From Clostridia bacterium (GTDB lineage Bacteria > Bacillota > Clostridia > Lachnospirales > Cellulosilyticaceae): a DNA stretch of 9,621 bases. The stretch covers positions 1 to 9,621 of the forward strand of contig JAQSYC010000045.1 in NCBI GenBank assembly GCA_029256345.1, in the 5' to 3' direction. The notes beneath the pieces were generated by a model. The model worked only from the letters and a program-made list of their open reading frames with translations. It was not told the DNA's origin and ran no database searches. Shown here in pieces: positions 1 through 6,039 of this stretch. The number at the start of each line of letters is the position of its first letter. Position 1 is the stretch's first letter. Position numbers and translations under genes: made by a program.

Positions 1-279
1 ATGCAAGAAATTTGCAAGCGAATATGTAATGTTGAAAAATTTCAATCAGTACCCAAATCTTATGATTATTCAATTGATATGACCCATGCTTATGGCTTTC
101 TTAACCCGACATTTCTACAAAAAATTAGTTTGTTAGGTAAGGACTACTTTGATATGCATGTGCAACTAATGAAAAAAACACTAAATGAAGACAAAGTAAC
201 TGCTCCCAATATGGATGTAATAAATACCCTTTCATCATTATATGTAAATGCGAACAATATATTTACAGAGTCATTTTAA
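1..279 (+). CDS. C-terminal part or short protein of unknown function, probably 5'-truncated by the window edge
   Basis: An open frame runs from the first base of the window to a TAA stop (277-279) and encodes 92 residues. An ATG sits exactly at position 1, but no upstream sequence is available to show a ribosome binding site, so it may simply be an internal Met of a longer gene. The product is soluble-looking, with no membrane segment or signal peptide, two Cys near the N-terminus (CKRIC) and an acidic/hydrophobic C-terminus ending NNIFTESF. I do not recognise the family. It is convergent with the large minus-strand cluster, so it is probably not part of it. No T-tract terminator follows it, though an inverted repeat lies 27 bases downstream. 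Confidence 0.5.
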   Translation: MQEICKRICNVEKFQSVPKSYDYSIDMTHAYGFLNPTFLQKISLLGKDYFDMHVQLMKKTLNEDKVTAPNMDVINTLSSLYVNANNIFTESF

Positions 280-305
280 AAATTTTAGGGCTCAATATTA
301 ATGAC

Positions 306-351
306 AGTTCTAATGAAAGTATTAACGTTAATAATGAAAGCATTAGGAACT
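306..351. repeat. Nested inverted repeat between convergent genes
   Basis: Outer arms AGTTCTAATG (306-315) and CATTAGGAACT (341-351) are complementary apart from one extra G. Inside lies a perfect 14-base palindrome, TATTAACGTTAATA (320-333). The same stretch contains a 13-base near-direct repeat, AATGAAAGTATTA (312-324) and AATGAAAGCATTA (333-345), offset by 21 bases, or two helical turns. No T-run follows on either strand, so it is not a textbook intrinsic terminator. It could be a bidirectional RNA stem-loop at the end of the cluster or a paired protein-binding site. Confidence 0.45.
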
Positions 352-381
352 AAAAACTTTATCATACTCAAAAGCCATTAT

Positions 382-433
382 CTACACGGTGTACACCTGA
401 TATAGGAATAAAAATCCAGGTATGTCTGTGTAG
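382..433. repeat. Imperfect inverted repeat in the 220-base gap after the ABC gene
   Basis: Arms of about 19 bases (382-400 and 415-433) flank a 14-base AT-rich loop. They pair at CTACAC/GTGTAG at the base and at ACCTG/CAGGT near the loop, with mismatches between. The left arm contains the 10-base palindrome GGTGTACACC (388-397). The remainder of 280-498 has no coding potential on either strand that I can support. The element may end transcription of the minus-strand cluster, but without a U-tract that is only a guess. Confidence 0.25.
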
Positions 434-498
434 TCAGAATTATTCCCTGATGCCAAATCGATAAAAATTGTATAGGGGCAATATCTCGTGGAGTTATT

Positions 499-2118
499 TC
501 ATATATTTATAACATTTTCGCACATATCTATAACGTTCTGATCATGACTAATCATAATAATAATTTTGGTTTCTTTTATTTTGTTTAGATATTCAATTAG
601 TCTTACTGTAGTATGTTGGTCAAGAGCTGATGTTGGCTCATCATAAATCATTACATCAGGGTCTTTTAACAACACCCTTGCTATAGCTATTTTTTGTTTC
701 TCACCCCCTGAAATATTATTGTTTTTAGATGAAATCAACGTATTAATCCCGAATGGTTGTTTTGCAATAAATGACGATAAATCTAGCATTTCAAGTATAG
801 CTTTTAATTTTGATTCATCGGGATTTTCTACATTAAGACAAATGTTATTATAAATTGTATCATGCAACAAGATGGGTTCCTGTTCAGCTATTCCTACTTT
901 ATTTTTACGTAAATACTTTACGTCGAGTTTAGAGACGGACAATCCATTGTATTTAATGCTTCCACCTTCCGGTTTATAAACACCTACTAAGATGTGTATA
1001 AACGTCGTTTTCCCGGATCCGTTTTTTCCGATTAAGGCATATATCATGCCTCGCTTAAAATTTAGAGTAAGATTATTTATAATCTTTTTATCGCCGAATG
1101 AGAAACAAATATTTTTAATATTTATTTCTGAAATGTTATCACTGATCATATGTTTCTCGTTCAAATCTATTTCCCATGACAAAATATCTTGTATGCGTTG
1201 ATATGATACAAATGTGCTCTGATAAGTTTTGCCAAGACTGAAAAAGTAGCTAACTGATGCTATCAAACGGTTTGCAAATGATGAAAAGATTATAAAGCTA
1301 CCGGCACTCATTTGTCCTTTCAAAATTAATATACCACTTGCTATGAATAAAAAAATTTGCATAACAACTACTGTTATTCCATCTAATGACGAAAAAATAA
1401 ATGCTATGCGTTGGTATTTTAACATACTCTTTCGATATGTCTCAAAAACTTGTAAGAGGCGCCTTTTAAACAATTTTTCTACTGCATGAAGCTTTATGAA
1501 TGATACCAAATGTATTTGTTCAAACATTCTAGCAAAATAATGGCTTTGTTGTTCCTTCATCTCGTATCCATACTTAAAAAGTGGTTTTTTGAAAACAATA
1601 TAAAGTATAAAATATATCAAAAAAAATCCGCAAAGAGCAAAGGTAATCCACTTAGATATAGTTAGCATTAACACTACTGTTAAAACAATTGATAAGATGT
1701 TTACTATAATATTGGAGATTGTTGAAATCGTAAAATCTATAAGAGAAGCGGCATCTTGACTTATGCGTTGGTTTAGATAGGCCGCATCTATCATTTTAGA
1801 CTGTAATAGTGATGCATTGTGGACTGTATCAATTATATCGCAACTCATTTCATATGCAGTATCAAAATTTAATTTTATGTTAGCCATTTTACTACAATAC
1901 TGAAGAACCAAGTTACCAATGCTTAGTATAGCTATAAGTAAACAAAAGCCCATTAAATTATCACCATTATGTAAACCAGTTAAAAAGTCAAAAAATTTAC
2001 CCGTATAATATGCTATAAGAATTATAATTGCCGAAATTGAGCAATTGCTTATAATATAAAGTGAAAATTTACCTTTTCGTGTAATAATATACTTTTTTGC
2101 AAATCTGAATATTATCAA
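499..2118 (-). CDS. ABC exporter, fused permease and ATPase, for the modified peptide
   Basis: A 539-residue transporter of the type I exporter class. Six hydrophobic segments are visible at roughly residues 19-40, 54-73, 136-153, 157-176, 247-267 and 272-293. The nucleotide-binding domain follows: Walker A GKNGSGKT (364-371), Q-loop Gln413, signature ISGGEKQ (469-475), Walker B MIYDEP with Glu494, and switch His525. It begins directly with the membrane domain, so there is no N-terminal C39 peptidase to cut a leader. The start is TTG: TTG (2118-2116) overlaps the TGA stop of the preceding M55 gene (2117-2115), with a strong GGAGGGG ribosome site (2125-2131) six bases upstream. This implies translational coupling. 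It is the last gene of the cluster. By position it should export the peptide or give immunity by efflux. It probably works as a homodimer, because no second half-transporter is present. Confidence 0.9.
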   Translation of the reverse strand: MIIFRFAKKYIITRKGKFSLYIISNCSISAIIILIAYYTGKFFDFLTGLHNGDNLMGFCLLIAILSIGNLVLQYCSKMANIKLNFDTAYEMSCDIIDTVHNASLLQSKMIDAAYLNQRISQDAASLIDFTISTISNIIVNILSIVLTVVLMLTISKWITFALCGFFLIYFILYIVFKKPLFKYGYEMKEQQSHYFARMFEQIHLVSFIKLHAVEKLFKRRLLQVFETYRKSMLKYQRIAFIFSSLDGITVVVMQIFLFIASGILILKGQMSAGSFIIFSSFANRLIASVSYFFSLGKTYQSTFVSYQRIQDILSWEIDLNEKHMISDNISEINIKNICFSFGDKKIINNLTLNFKRGMIYALIGKNGSGKTTFIHILVGVYKPEGGSIKYNGLSVSKLDVKYLRKNKVGIAEQEPILLHDTIYNNICLNVENPDESKLKAILEMLDLSSFIAKQPFGINTLISSKNNNISGGEKQKIAIARVLLKDPDVMIYDEPTSALDQHTTVRLIEYLNKIKETKIIIMISHDQNVIDMCENVINI

Positions 2119-3083
2119 TGCTTTCCCCTCCGCCTATAGATAGCGGGAACTTTTTTAAGTTCAGTGTATATATACTCTTTGTCATTATCTGTAAGAGCAA
2201 AAATGTTTTTCGATAAAGTTTGCTTTAACTGTGCGTTATCGTAATCTTCAATATCAATCTCCCAAAATTCGTCACGCATTTGTTTTATAAATAATATATT
2301 TTCATTAATAATTATACTTGATGCCCTGTTTAAGTCTTCACAAAGTAACGGAAATGCAGAAATAAGTTCTGAACAGTTATTATATAATAAAAAACTGTCA
2401 CGAACAGCATTTTTATTCGAGACAAATCTAAGCAAATTGTTATTTATTAAAAAAAGTTTGATTTCTGTTCTGTCATACTTTTCCATCAATGCACACTCAA
2501 ATTTATATTTTTTGACAGCTTCCGAGATGGCATTTTTAAGTGATCTATAAATGTCTTCATCTGTTGGGATATAACCAAGTCTTTTTACAGAAAATACATC
2601 AATGTTAGGCTTCACTGCAAGAGCTTCTGAGATTGACGCATCATCACCGCAAACAAAAATAACGGGTACACACTTCTCGCGGAGCCACTTAATTAAAATT
2701 CCAACCTCTCCTATTTCAATGTCATTAACTGTTGCCTTTTCAACATCTGGTCGCCATGTATGCGGTAAAATACCATCCTTACCATTCATGCCGTGAAATC
2801 CTGTAAGCATTGCAAAATCGAAACCATCGCCAAAATCTATGTTCCATAGCTGTGAAACAATTATTACTTCAGGATAACTTAATCCCAAATTGAATCTGCT
2901 ACGAATGATATTATCGCCCTTATCATGTGCATCGCATATTGTGATACTAGTCACCCCTAACTCCTTTAAAGCAGAGACAAAAAGCATAACTTCTATTGTA
3001 ATGAGCTCATTATTTAACAACAGGTCTTTTAAATCCTTAACTCCGGTTATCCCTTCCATATCAGTAATTATTAGTGCCTTTAT
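2115..3083 (-). CDS. M55 family metallopeptidase (D-aminopeptidase DppA-like), apparently starting at ATA
   Basis: Pairwise comparison from memory with Bacillus DppA shows the full M55 zinc-site pattern: DMEG (Asp8, Glu10), DAHDKGDN (His53), GFHG (His97), LPHTW (catalytic His108) and GEVG (Glu126), then a VIFVCGDD segment. M55 enzymes remove N-terminal D-residues from short peptides. The first ATG in the frame (3059) begins at MEG and would omit Asp8. Upstream, the same frame reads ATA-AAG-GCA and gives an N-terminus like the family (xKALIITDMEG) before an in-frame TGA. The ATA (3083-3081) overlaps the TAA stop of the radical SAM gene (3082-3080), with GAGGTGA six bases upstream. From ATA the protein has 322 residues, but beyond about residue 220 I recognise no domain. 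It overlaps the ABC gene's TTG start. The role in the pathway (trimming, or cleavage of a D-residue product) is inferred. Confidence 0.85.
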   Translation of the reverse strand: MKALIITDMEGITGVKDLKDLLLNNELITIEVMLFVSALKELGVTSITICDAHDKGDNIIRSRFNLGLSYPEVIIVSQLWNIDFGDGFDFAMLTGFHGMNGKDGILPHTWRPDVEKATVNDIEIGEVGILIKWLREKCVPVIFVCGDDASISEALAVKPNIDVFSVKRLGYIPTDEDIYRSLKNAISEAVKKYKFECALMEKYDRTEIKLFLINNNLLRFVSNKNAVRDSFLLYNNCSELISAFPLLCEDLNRASSIIINENILFIKQMRDEFWEIDIEDYDNAQLKQTLSKNIFALTDNDKEYIYTELKKVPAIYRRRGKH

Positions 3084-4426
3084 AGAGAATCACCTCTTTT
3101 CATTACTTCTTTTCTTGCTTCATAAACAATGGGCAAGGTGCTGTGCAATGCGTGAAGTGTAAAAGAACAATTCGGCAACGCTCTATTACAACCCCCATTA
3201 ATGACTTCTAATGCACAACCTCCACCACACAAAAATGCATATTTACAGCTTGAGCACTTTTCAATATTTGAGATGTTACGATCAAATATTGAGTTCTCAA
3301 ATAGTTGGTACATCGGATAATATGTTCCTATAGCTTTATCTTTTTGACCAACAGCTAATATACACGAGTAGATATATCCTTCAGGATCAAAAAATTTACA
3401 ACTCTGATCTGCATCACAAGAGGAATACATTGGAGAAAATCTCTTACCAGTTGCAATATAATTTACAATTGGGAGCGACAATCCGAGCAACTCATTAATC
3501 ATCGTTGGACGTAATTCGCCGTTATTAACTAACTCATTACTTAAGTCTTTTTTATATATATCATCTAAAAGTTCAGTTTTATGTTTGAATAATGGATAAA
3601 GCTCAAAGGAAAGATTATCTCTAAATGCTTGCCATTTATCTAAAAGCTCCATACGAAACTTTGAATAGATCGAATAGTCATTTTTGTCAACATTCATTCG
3701 GATTTTCATTAACATTCCAGCATTAAGATATAATTCAATCCCACGCATAATTTTATCATATGTCGGGGTCCCATTTATAGGTATTCTTTTTGTGTCATGT
3801 AATTCTTTAGGACCATCAATAGTTACTTGAAATGACACATGCTTTAAGGCTTTAAAAATATCGAAGTACTCCTCTAAATAATATCCATTTGTTATTACAG
3901 AATATGATACGCCTGCAAATTTTTCAATGATATACTTAATAATTCCCATATTCGGCATCAATAATGGCTCACCACCAAAAAAGTTTATATGCTTGATCCT
4001 GCCTCTTGCAATCGTAAAAACACGGTCAACCATATCCTTTTTCAAATACTTATTTTTAGATAAAATATTATTTTCCGCTTCATAGCAGTATGTACAAGCG
4101 AAGTTACAGTCATATGTAATAATAAAGCTCACAGTATCAAATGTTTTCTTTTTCTTTTCATGGTAATCATGTAGCTTTTTTACAAGGTCTTGGCGCTTCA
4201 TTTTTTCAATATTAGCATCTTTAACTAAATATTCACGTAATAAGAGTTTTTCGTAAAGTATTTTTTCCTCATCCGTTTTCGGATCGATAGAATCTTCAGT
4301 TTCCCATATATGTATATTATTTAGTTCCATGCTACTAATTTCGTCAATGAGACCATTTAGAGCATTTATTAGTAATGTATTACCTGTCCTTAGCTTTACT
4401 TTAATCAAAGAATTGATTAGCTTCAA
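3080..4426 (-). CDS. Radical SAM/SPASM peptide maturase (enzyme 3), TTG start
   Basis: This 448-residue enzyme has an N-terminal region of about 95 residues that may bind the precursor leader. The radical SAM core follows, with CNFACTYC (Cys107, Cys111, Cys114) for the [4Fe-4S] cluster that cleaves S-adenosylmethionine, and GGEP (151-154). A C-terminal SPASM domain holds Cys337, Cys343, Cys355, Cys391, Cys394, Cys400, Cys404, Cys413 and Cys420 for auxiliary clusters. This layout is that of RiPP maturases that form thioether or carbon cross-links (sactipeptide/ranthipeptide type) and of anaerobic sulfatase-maturing enzymes. The start is TTG: AAAGGAG (4436-4442) lies nine bases upstream, the frame is closed by a stop at 4435, and the TTG overlaps the TGA of the leader-copy frame. 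The stop overlaps the M55 ATA start. The exact chemistry cannot be read from the sequence. Confidence 0.9.
   Translation of the reverse strand: MKLINSLIKVKLRTGNTLLINALNGLIDEISSMELNNIHIWETEDSIDPKTDEEKILYEKLLLREYLVKDANIEKMKRQDLVKKLHDYHEKKKKTFDTVSFIITYDCNFACTYCYEAENNILSKNKYLKKDMVDRVFTIARGRIKHINFFGGEPLLMPNMGIIKYIIEKFAGVSYSVITNGYYLEEYFDIFKALKHVSFQVTIDGPKELHDTKRIPINGTPTYDKIMRGIELYLNAGMLMKIRMNVDKNDYSIYSKFRMELLDKWQAFRDNLSFELYPLFKHKTELLDDIYKKDLSNELVNNGELRPTMINELLGLSLPIVNYIATGKRFSPMYSSCDADQSCKFFDPEGYIYSCILAVGQKDKAIGTYYPMYQLFENSIFDRNISNIEKCSSCKYAFLCGGGCALEVINGGCNRALPNCSFTLHALHSTLPIVYEARKEVMKRGDSL
3090..3096 (-). promoter_or_regulatory. Ribosome binding site GAGGTGA that decides the M55 start
   Basis: Minus-strand GAGGTGA lies inside the last codons of the upstream radical SAM gene, six bases before ATA (3083). 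The next possible ATG (3059) is about 30 bases away, too far to be served by it. The spacing therefore favours ATA as the initiation codon. Confidence 0.65.
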
Positions 4427-4560
4427 GATATTTCACTCCTTTCAGGAACTGTTACAACATTGGGAACGTTTGAATTTTTACTATTTTCCTTGTTTTGATC
4501 CTGATTCGTATCCCAAATTAAATCATTAATCGATTTATTTGCATTCTCGTTTTTTATCAT
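4423..4560 (-). CDS. Core-less duplicate of the RiPP leader peptide
   Basis: This 45-residue frame contains NKSINDLIWDTNQDQN, matching the leader of the 4750-4911 precursor. Similarity continues to a VVT-like segment and then stops, so no Cys-containing core follows. Instead it ends ERSEIS and its TGA overlaps the TTG start of the next radical SAM gene. Where the intact copy has ATG-AAA-TCG after AAAGGAGG, this copy lacks one base (AAATAAATCG), and the ribosome site has become AACGAGAATG. Translation would have to use an ATG nine codons upstream (4560) that has only a weak Shine-Dalgarno. It may be a decayed second precursor whose frame is kept to couple translation of the maturase, or a free leader peptide. 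Expression is unproven. Confidence 0.5.
   Translation of the reverse strand: MIKNENANKSINDLIWDTNQDQNKENSKNSNVPNVVTVPERSEIS
4493..4536 (-). repeat. 44-base leader repeat, copy A (copy B at 4865-4908)
   Basis: Bases 4493-4536 and 4865-4908 are identical at 43 of 44 positions; the single difference is t4509 versus g4881, changing Thr to Pro. Weaker similarity extends on both sides, for example the shared block acgctttcgc at 4561-4570 and 4936-4945. The near-identity at nucleotide level, third positions included, points to recent duplication or ongoing gene conversion. Confidence 0.9.
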
Positions 4561-4593
4561 ACGCTTTCGCTCTACGCATATGTAAATAGTACA

Positions 4594-4665
4594 CGCCTGT
4601 ATTGCAAAGGCAACCCGTACATACTATACTTTCTGTATGCCTAATATAATCTGTAAGTCCTCATT
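4594..4665 (-). pseudogene. Remnant of a radical SAM/SPASM gene related to 7349-8455
   Basis: Read on the minus strand, this stretch encodes GLTDYIRHTESIVCTGCL. It matches residues 263-280 of the enzyme 1 gene (GLTDPIRYTESTVCTGCL) at 15 of 18 positions, and the DNA match continues through TACAGGCGT after a two-base deletion. The match includes the first CxxC of the SPASM domain. A four-base deletion and an in-frame TGA (upstream of GGACTTACAG) break the frame, and no start precedes it. Weaker colinear similarity may extend to about 4715. This is a fragment of a lost paralogue or a partial duplication, lying just upstream of the core-less leader copy. Confidence 0.75.
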
Positions 4666-4749
4666 AAAAACGTACCGCGATGGTATTGTTTTTAAAAGCA
4701 TTTAATCAATTTCACCACTTTTAATGATGACGCTAATTGCCACTAGAGA

Positions 4750-4911
4750 TTACAAGCAAGCTATATACGCATGATCTATAGGAGCACTACACGAAACGCC
4801 ACCACTACACATGAGTAATATGACATTAGGCGTTACAACAACGGGAGAGTCTGAATTTTTATCATTTTGATCCTGATTCGGATCCCAAATTAAATCATTA
4901 ATCGATTTCAT
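4750..4911 (-). CDS. RiPP precursor peptide with three-cysteine core
   Basis: This 53-residue gene is too short for usual gene calling. The start is ATG (4911) with a perfect AAAGGAGG six bases upstream, and the stop is TAA (4752-4750). Residues 1-22 are hydrophilic (MKSINDLIWDPNQDQN then DKNSDS), typical of a recognition leader. A short VVVTPNVILLM segment follows, then a small-residue and Cys-rich tail (CSGGVSCSAPIDHAYIACL) with Cys35, Cys41 and Cys52. The second leader copy diverges right after VVT, which suggests the leader/core boundary lies near residues 27-30. Surrounded by three SPASM radical SAM enzymes, peptidase-type proteins and an exporter, it is the obvious substrate. Likely modifications are Cys thioether bridges (sactipeptide- or ranthipeptide-like); Tyr49 or His47 cross-links or epimerisation are also possible. 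I do not recognise a named family. Confidence 0.85.
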   Translation of the reverse strand: MKSINDLIWDPNQDQNDKNSDSPVVVTPNVILLMCSGGVSCSAPIDHAYIACL

Positions 4912-4917
4912 TTACAT

Positions 4918-4925
4918 CCTCCTTT
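4918..4925 (-). promoter_or_regulatory. Strong ribosome binding site AAAGGAGG of the precursor gene
   Basis: AAAGGAGG precedes the ATG at 4911 with a six-base gap, the best ribosome site in the window. It fits the need to make far more precursor than enzyme, and it is the main sign that this short frame is translated. Confidence 0.85.
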
Positions 4926-4929
4926 CTAT

Positions 4930-4945
4930 AAAAAACGCTTTCGCG
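4930..4945 (-). terminator. Possible small attenuator hairpin before the precursor gene
   Basis: On the minus strand CGC-GAAA-GCG is followed by six T residues. The loop is a stable GNRA type, but the stem is only three pairs, too short for a convincing intrinsic terminator. It lies between the hydrolase stop and the precursor ribosome site, where partial termination or RNA processing could separate precursor from enzyme expression. The copy upstream of the second leader keeps GCGAAAGC but has lost the T-run. Confidence 0.25.
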
Positions 4946-4971
4946 GTACGTACAAATATATAGTACATAAT

Positions 4972-6027
4972 CTAATGAGACTGTAGCCACTTAAATGCAT
5001 ACTCGAAGCTTTCAAGCGAAAAACCATGTCCTTCGTCATAGAGCATAAGTTCTACATTCTTATCATGATCTTTCAGCATATCAAACATAGTCTCAGCCTG
5101 TTCGACAGGTACACGCTCATCCGTCTTGGCATGGCATATCAACAAAGGTGTATCTATCAACTCCGGCCAATAGACAGCCGAACGTTTCTCATATTCCTCC
5201 GGTACTTGTTCTGGAGTACCGCCAACATATGCTCTCAGTATGTCCTTCATTGCCTGTTCACGCACATTATAGAGTTTCCCGAGATCGGATACACCACTCA
5301 AGATTACCGCTGCCGATATCCTGTCTCTACCCGCGAGATATTCCTCCTTGATAGCGCAATAGGTTTCAAGACCTCCTCGTGAAACACCAAGCATGTATAT
5401 CTCTCCATTGCCGAAGGGCAACAATTCGGCTAAACCGATAAGACTTATTACATCCTGCACATCGGTGCCTCCATAATCCTCTTTACCCGTTCCACCGTCA
5501 TTGCCTCTATACTGAGTGGCAATTGCAATATATCCCATATCTGCAAATAAACAAAGGAGATCTGGGGTAACCTCTCCTGAGTTGCCATGACCACCACGAT
5601 TATACATTAGTATAGGGTAATTTTTCTCCAAATAGTCGGCTGGAGCGGATATATAACCAACCACCTCATAGTCACCACTTTTGTACATTATCTTGTAACT
5701 AAATTTATCATCAAGTGCTTCAGGTAAGCCTACATCTTTAGCATTGGTCCTATATACTTCATAGTAATATGGCGAAAGTTTTACCTCATTGATCGAAATA
5801 ACCTGATCCAGTTTATCAATGTCCTCTAGTCGTTTTATATCGTTATTGTCTATAGCAACCGTTTCAACACTGTCCGAAGTAGGGGTAATGGTAACAGACG
5901 GCGCTTCTTTTGATTGAATATCGCTTAGGTCACTCCGGGTGCAACCCTCTATAGAAAATAACAATATGAATGATATCACAAAGGATATCGATCGAAATCT
6001 AATATTTGATCTCACAGTGTACACCAC
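4972..6027 (-). CDS. Secreted lipoprotein-type alpha/beta hydrolase, S9 prolyl-oligopeptidase-like
   Basis: A 351-residue protein with an N-terminal signal: basic residues, the hydrophobic stretch FVISFILLFSIEG, then Cys29 as the probable lipidation site. A low-complexity linker follows. The catalytic domain (about 85-351) has RGGHGNSG (oxyanion region), nucleophile Ser216 in GVSRGG, Asp303 in KTDERVP and His334 in DEGHGFS. This is the order of S9/dienelactone-type hydrolases with peptidase or esterase activity. It would act outside the membrane, perhaps cutting the exported peptide or protecting the host. Three in-frame GTG codons (6027, 6024, 6015) follow AGGAGG. The first touches the ribosome site, so 6015 or 6024 may be the real start. 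Base composition is higher than its neighbours (31 of 60 G+C in 5161-5220 against 17 of 60 in 8101-8160), suggesting separate acquisition. The substrate is unknown. Confidence 0.85.
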   Translation of the reverse strand: MVYTVRSNIRFRSISFVISFILLFSIEGCTRSDLSDIQSKEAPSVTITPTSDSVETVAIDNNDIKRLEDIDKLDQVISINEVKLSPYYYEVYRTNAKDVGLPEALDDKFSYKIMYKSGDYEVVGYISAPADYLEKNYPILMYNRGGHGNSGEVTPDLLCLFADMGYIAIATQYRGNDGGTGKEDYGGTDVQDVISLIGLAELLPFGNGEIYMLGVSRGGLETYCAIKEEYLAGRDRISAAVILSGVSDLGKLYNVREQAMKDILRAYVGGTPEQVPEEYEKRSAVYWPELIDTPLLICHAKTDERVPVEQAETMFDMLKDHDKNVELMLYDEGHGFSLESFEYAFKWLQSH

Positions 6028-6039
6028 CCTCCTAATTCG

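Larger units (their letters stand above)
4670..4951. repeat. 11-base inverted repeat flanking the precursor gene
   Basis: ACGTACCGCGA at 4670-4680 recurs in inverted orientation as TCGCGGTACGT at 4941-4951, bracketing the precursor gene and its ribosome site. There is no transposase and I see no target-site duplication. It may mark rearrangement ends, or the loop-out may be chance. Confidence 0.35.

Noticed and set aside
460..498. Short minus-strand frame after the ABC gene beginning TTGCCCCTATAC
   Set aside because: It has only about 13 codons, with no ribosome site and no homology to the precursor leader.
499..2118. Peptidase-containing (C39) bacteriocin exporter
   Set aside because: The protein begins directly with membrane helices and has no N-terminal Cys protease domain.
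2890..3162. 90-codon plus-strand frame across the M55/radical SAM junction
   Set aside because: It is antisense to conserved motifs of both genes (DMEG, DAHDKGDN), with no supporting signals.
4570..4665. Possible small Cys-rich peptide reading VCTGCLCNTG on the minus strand
   Set aside because: A stop lies directly upstream, there is no start codon or ribosome site in frame, and the sequence is explained as a piece of a SPASM domain.
4423..4951. CRISPR-like array, because of repeated blocks
   Set aside because: There are only two copies, inside coding frames, with no regular spacers and no cas genes.
5026..5382. 118-codon open frame on the plus strand opposite the hydrolase
   Set aside because: It lies entirely within the S9 hydrolase, whose catalytic motifs are intact. 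It has no ribosome site and no recognisable protein features, so it is an antisense shadow.
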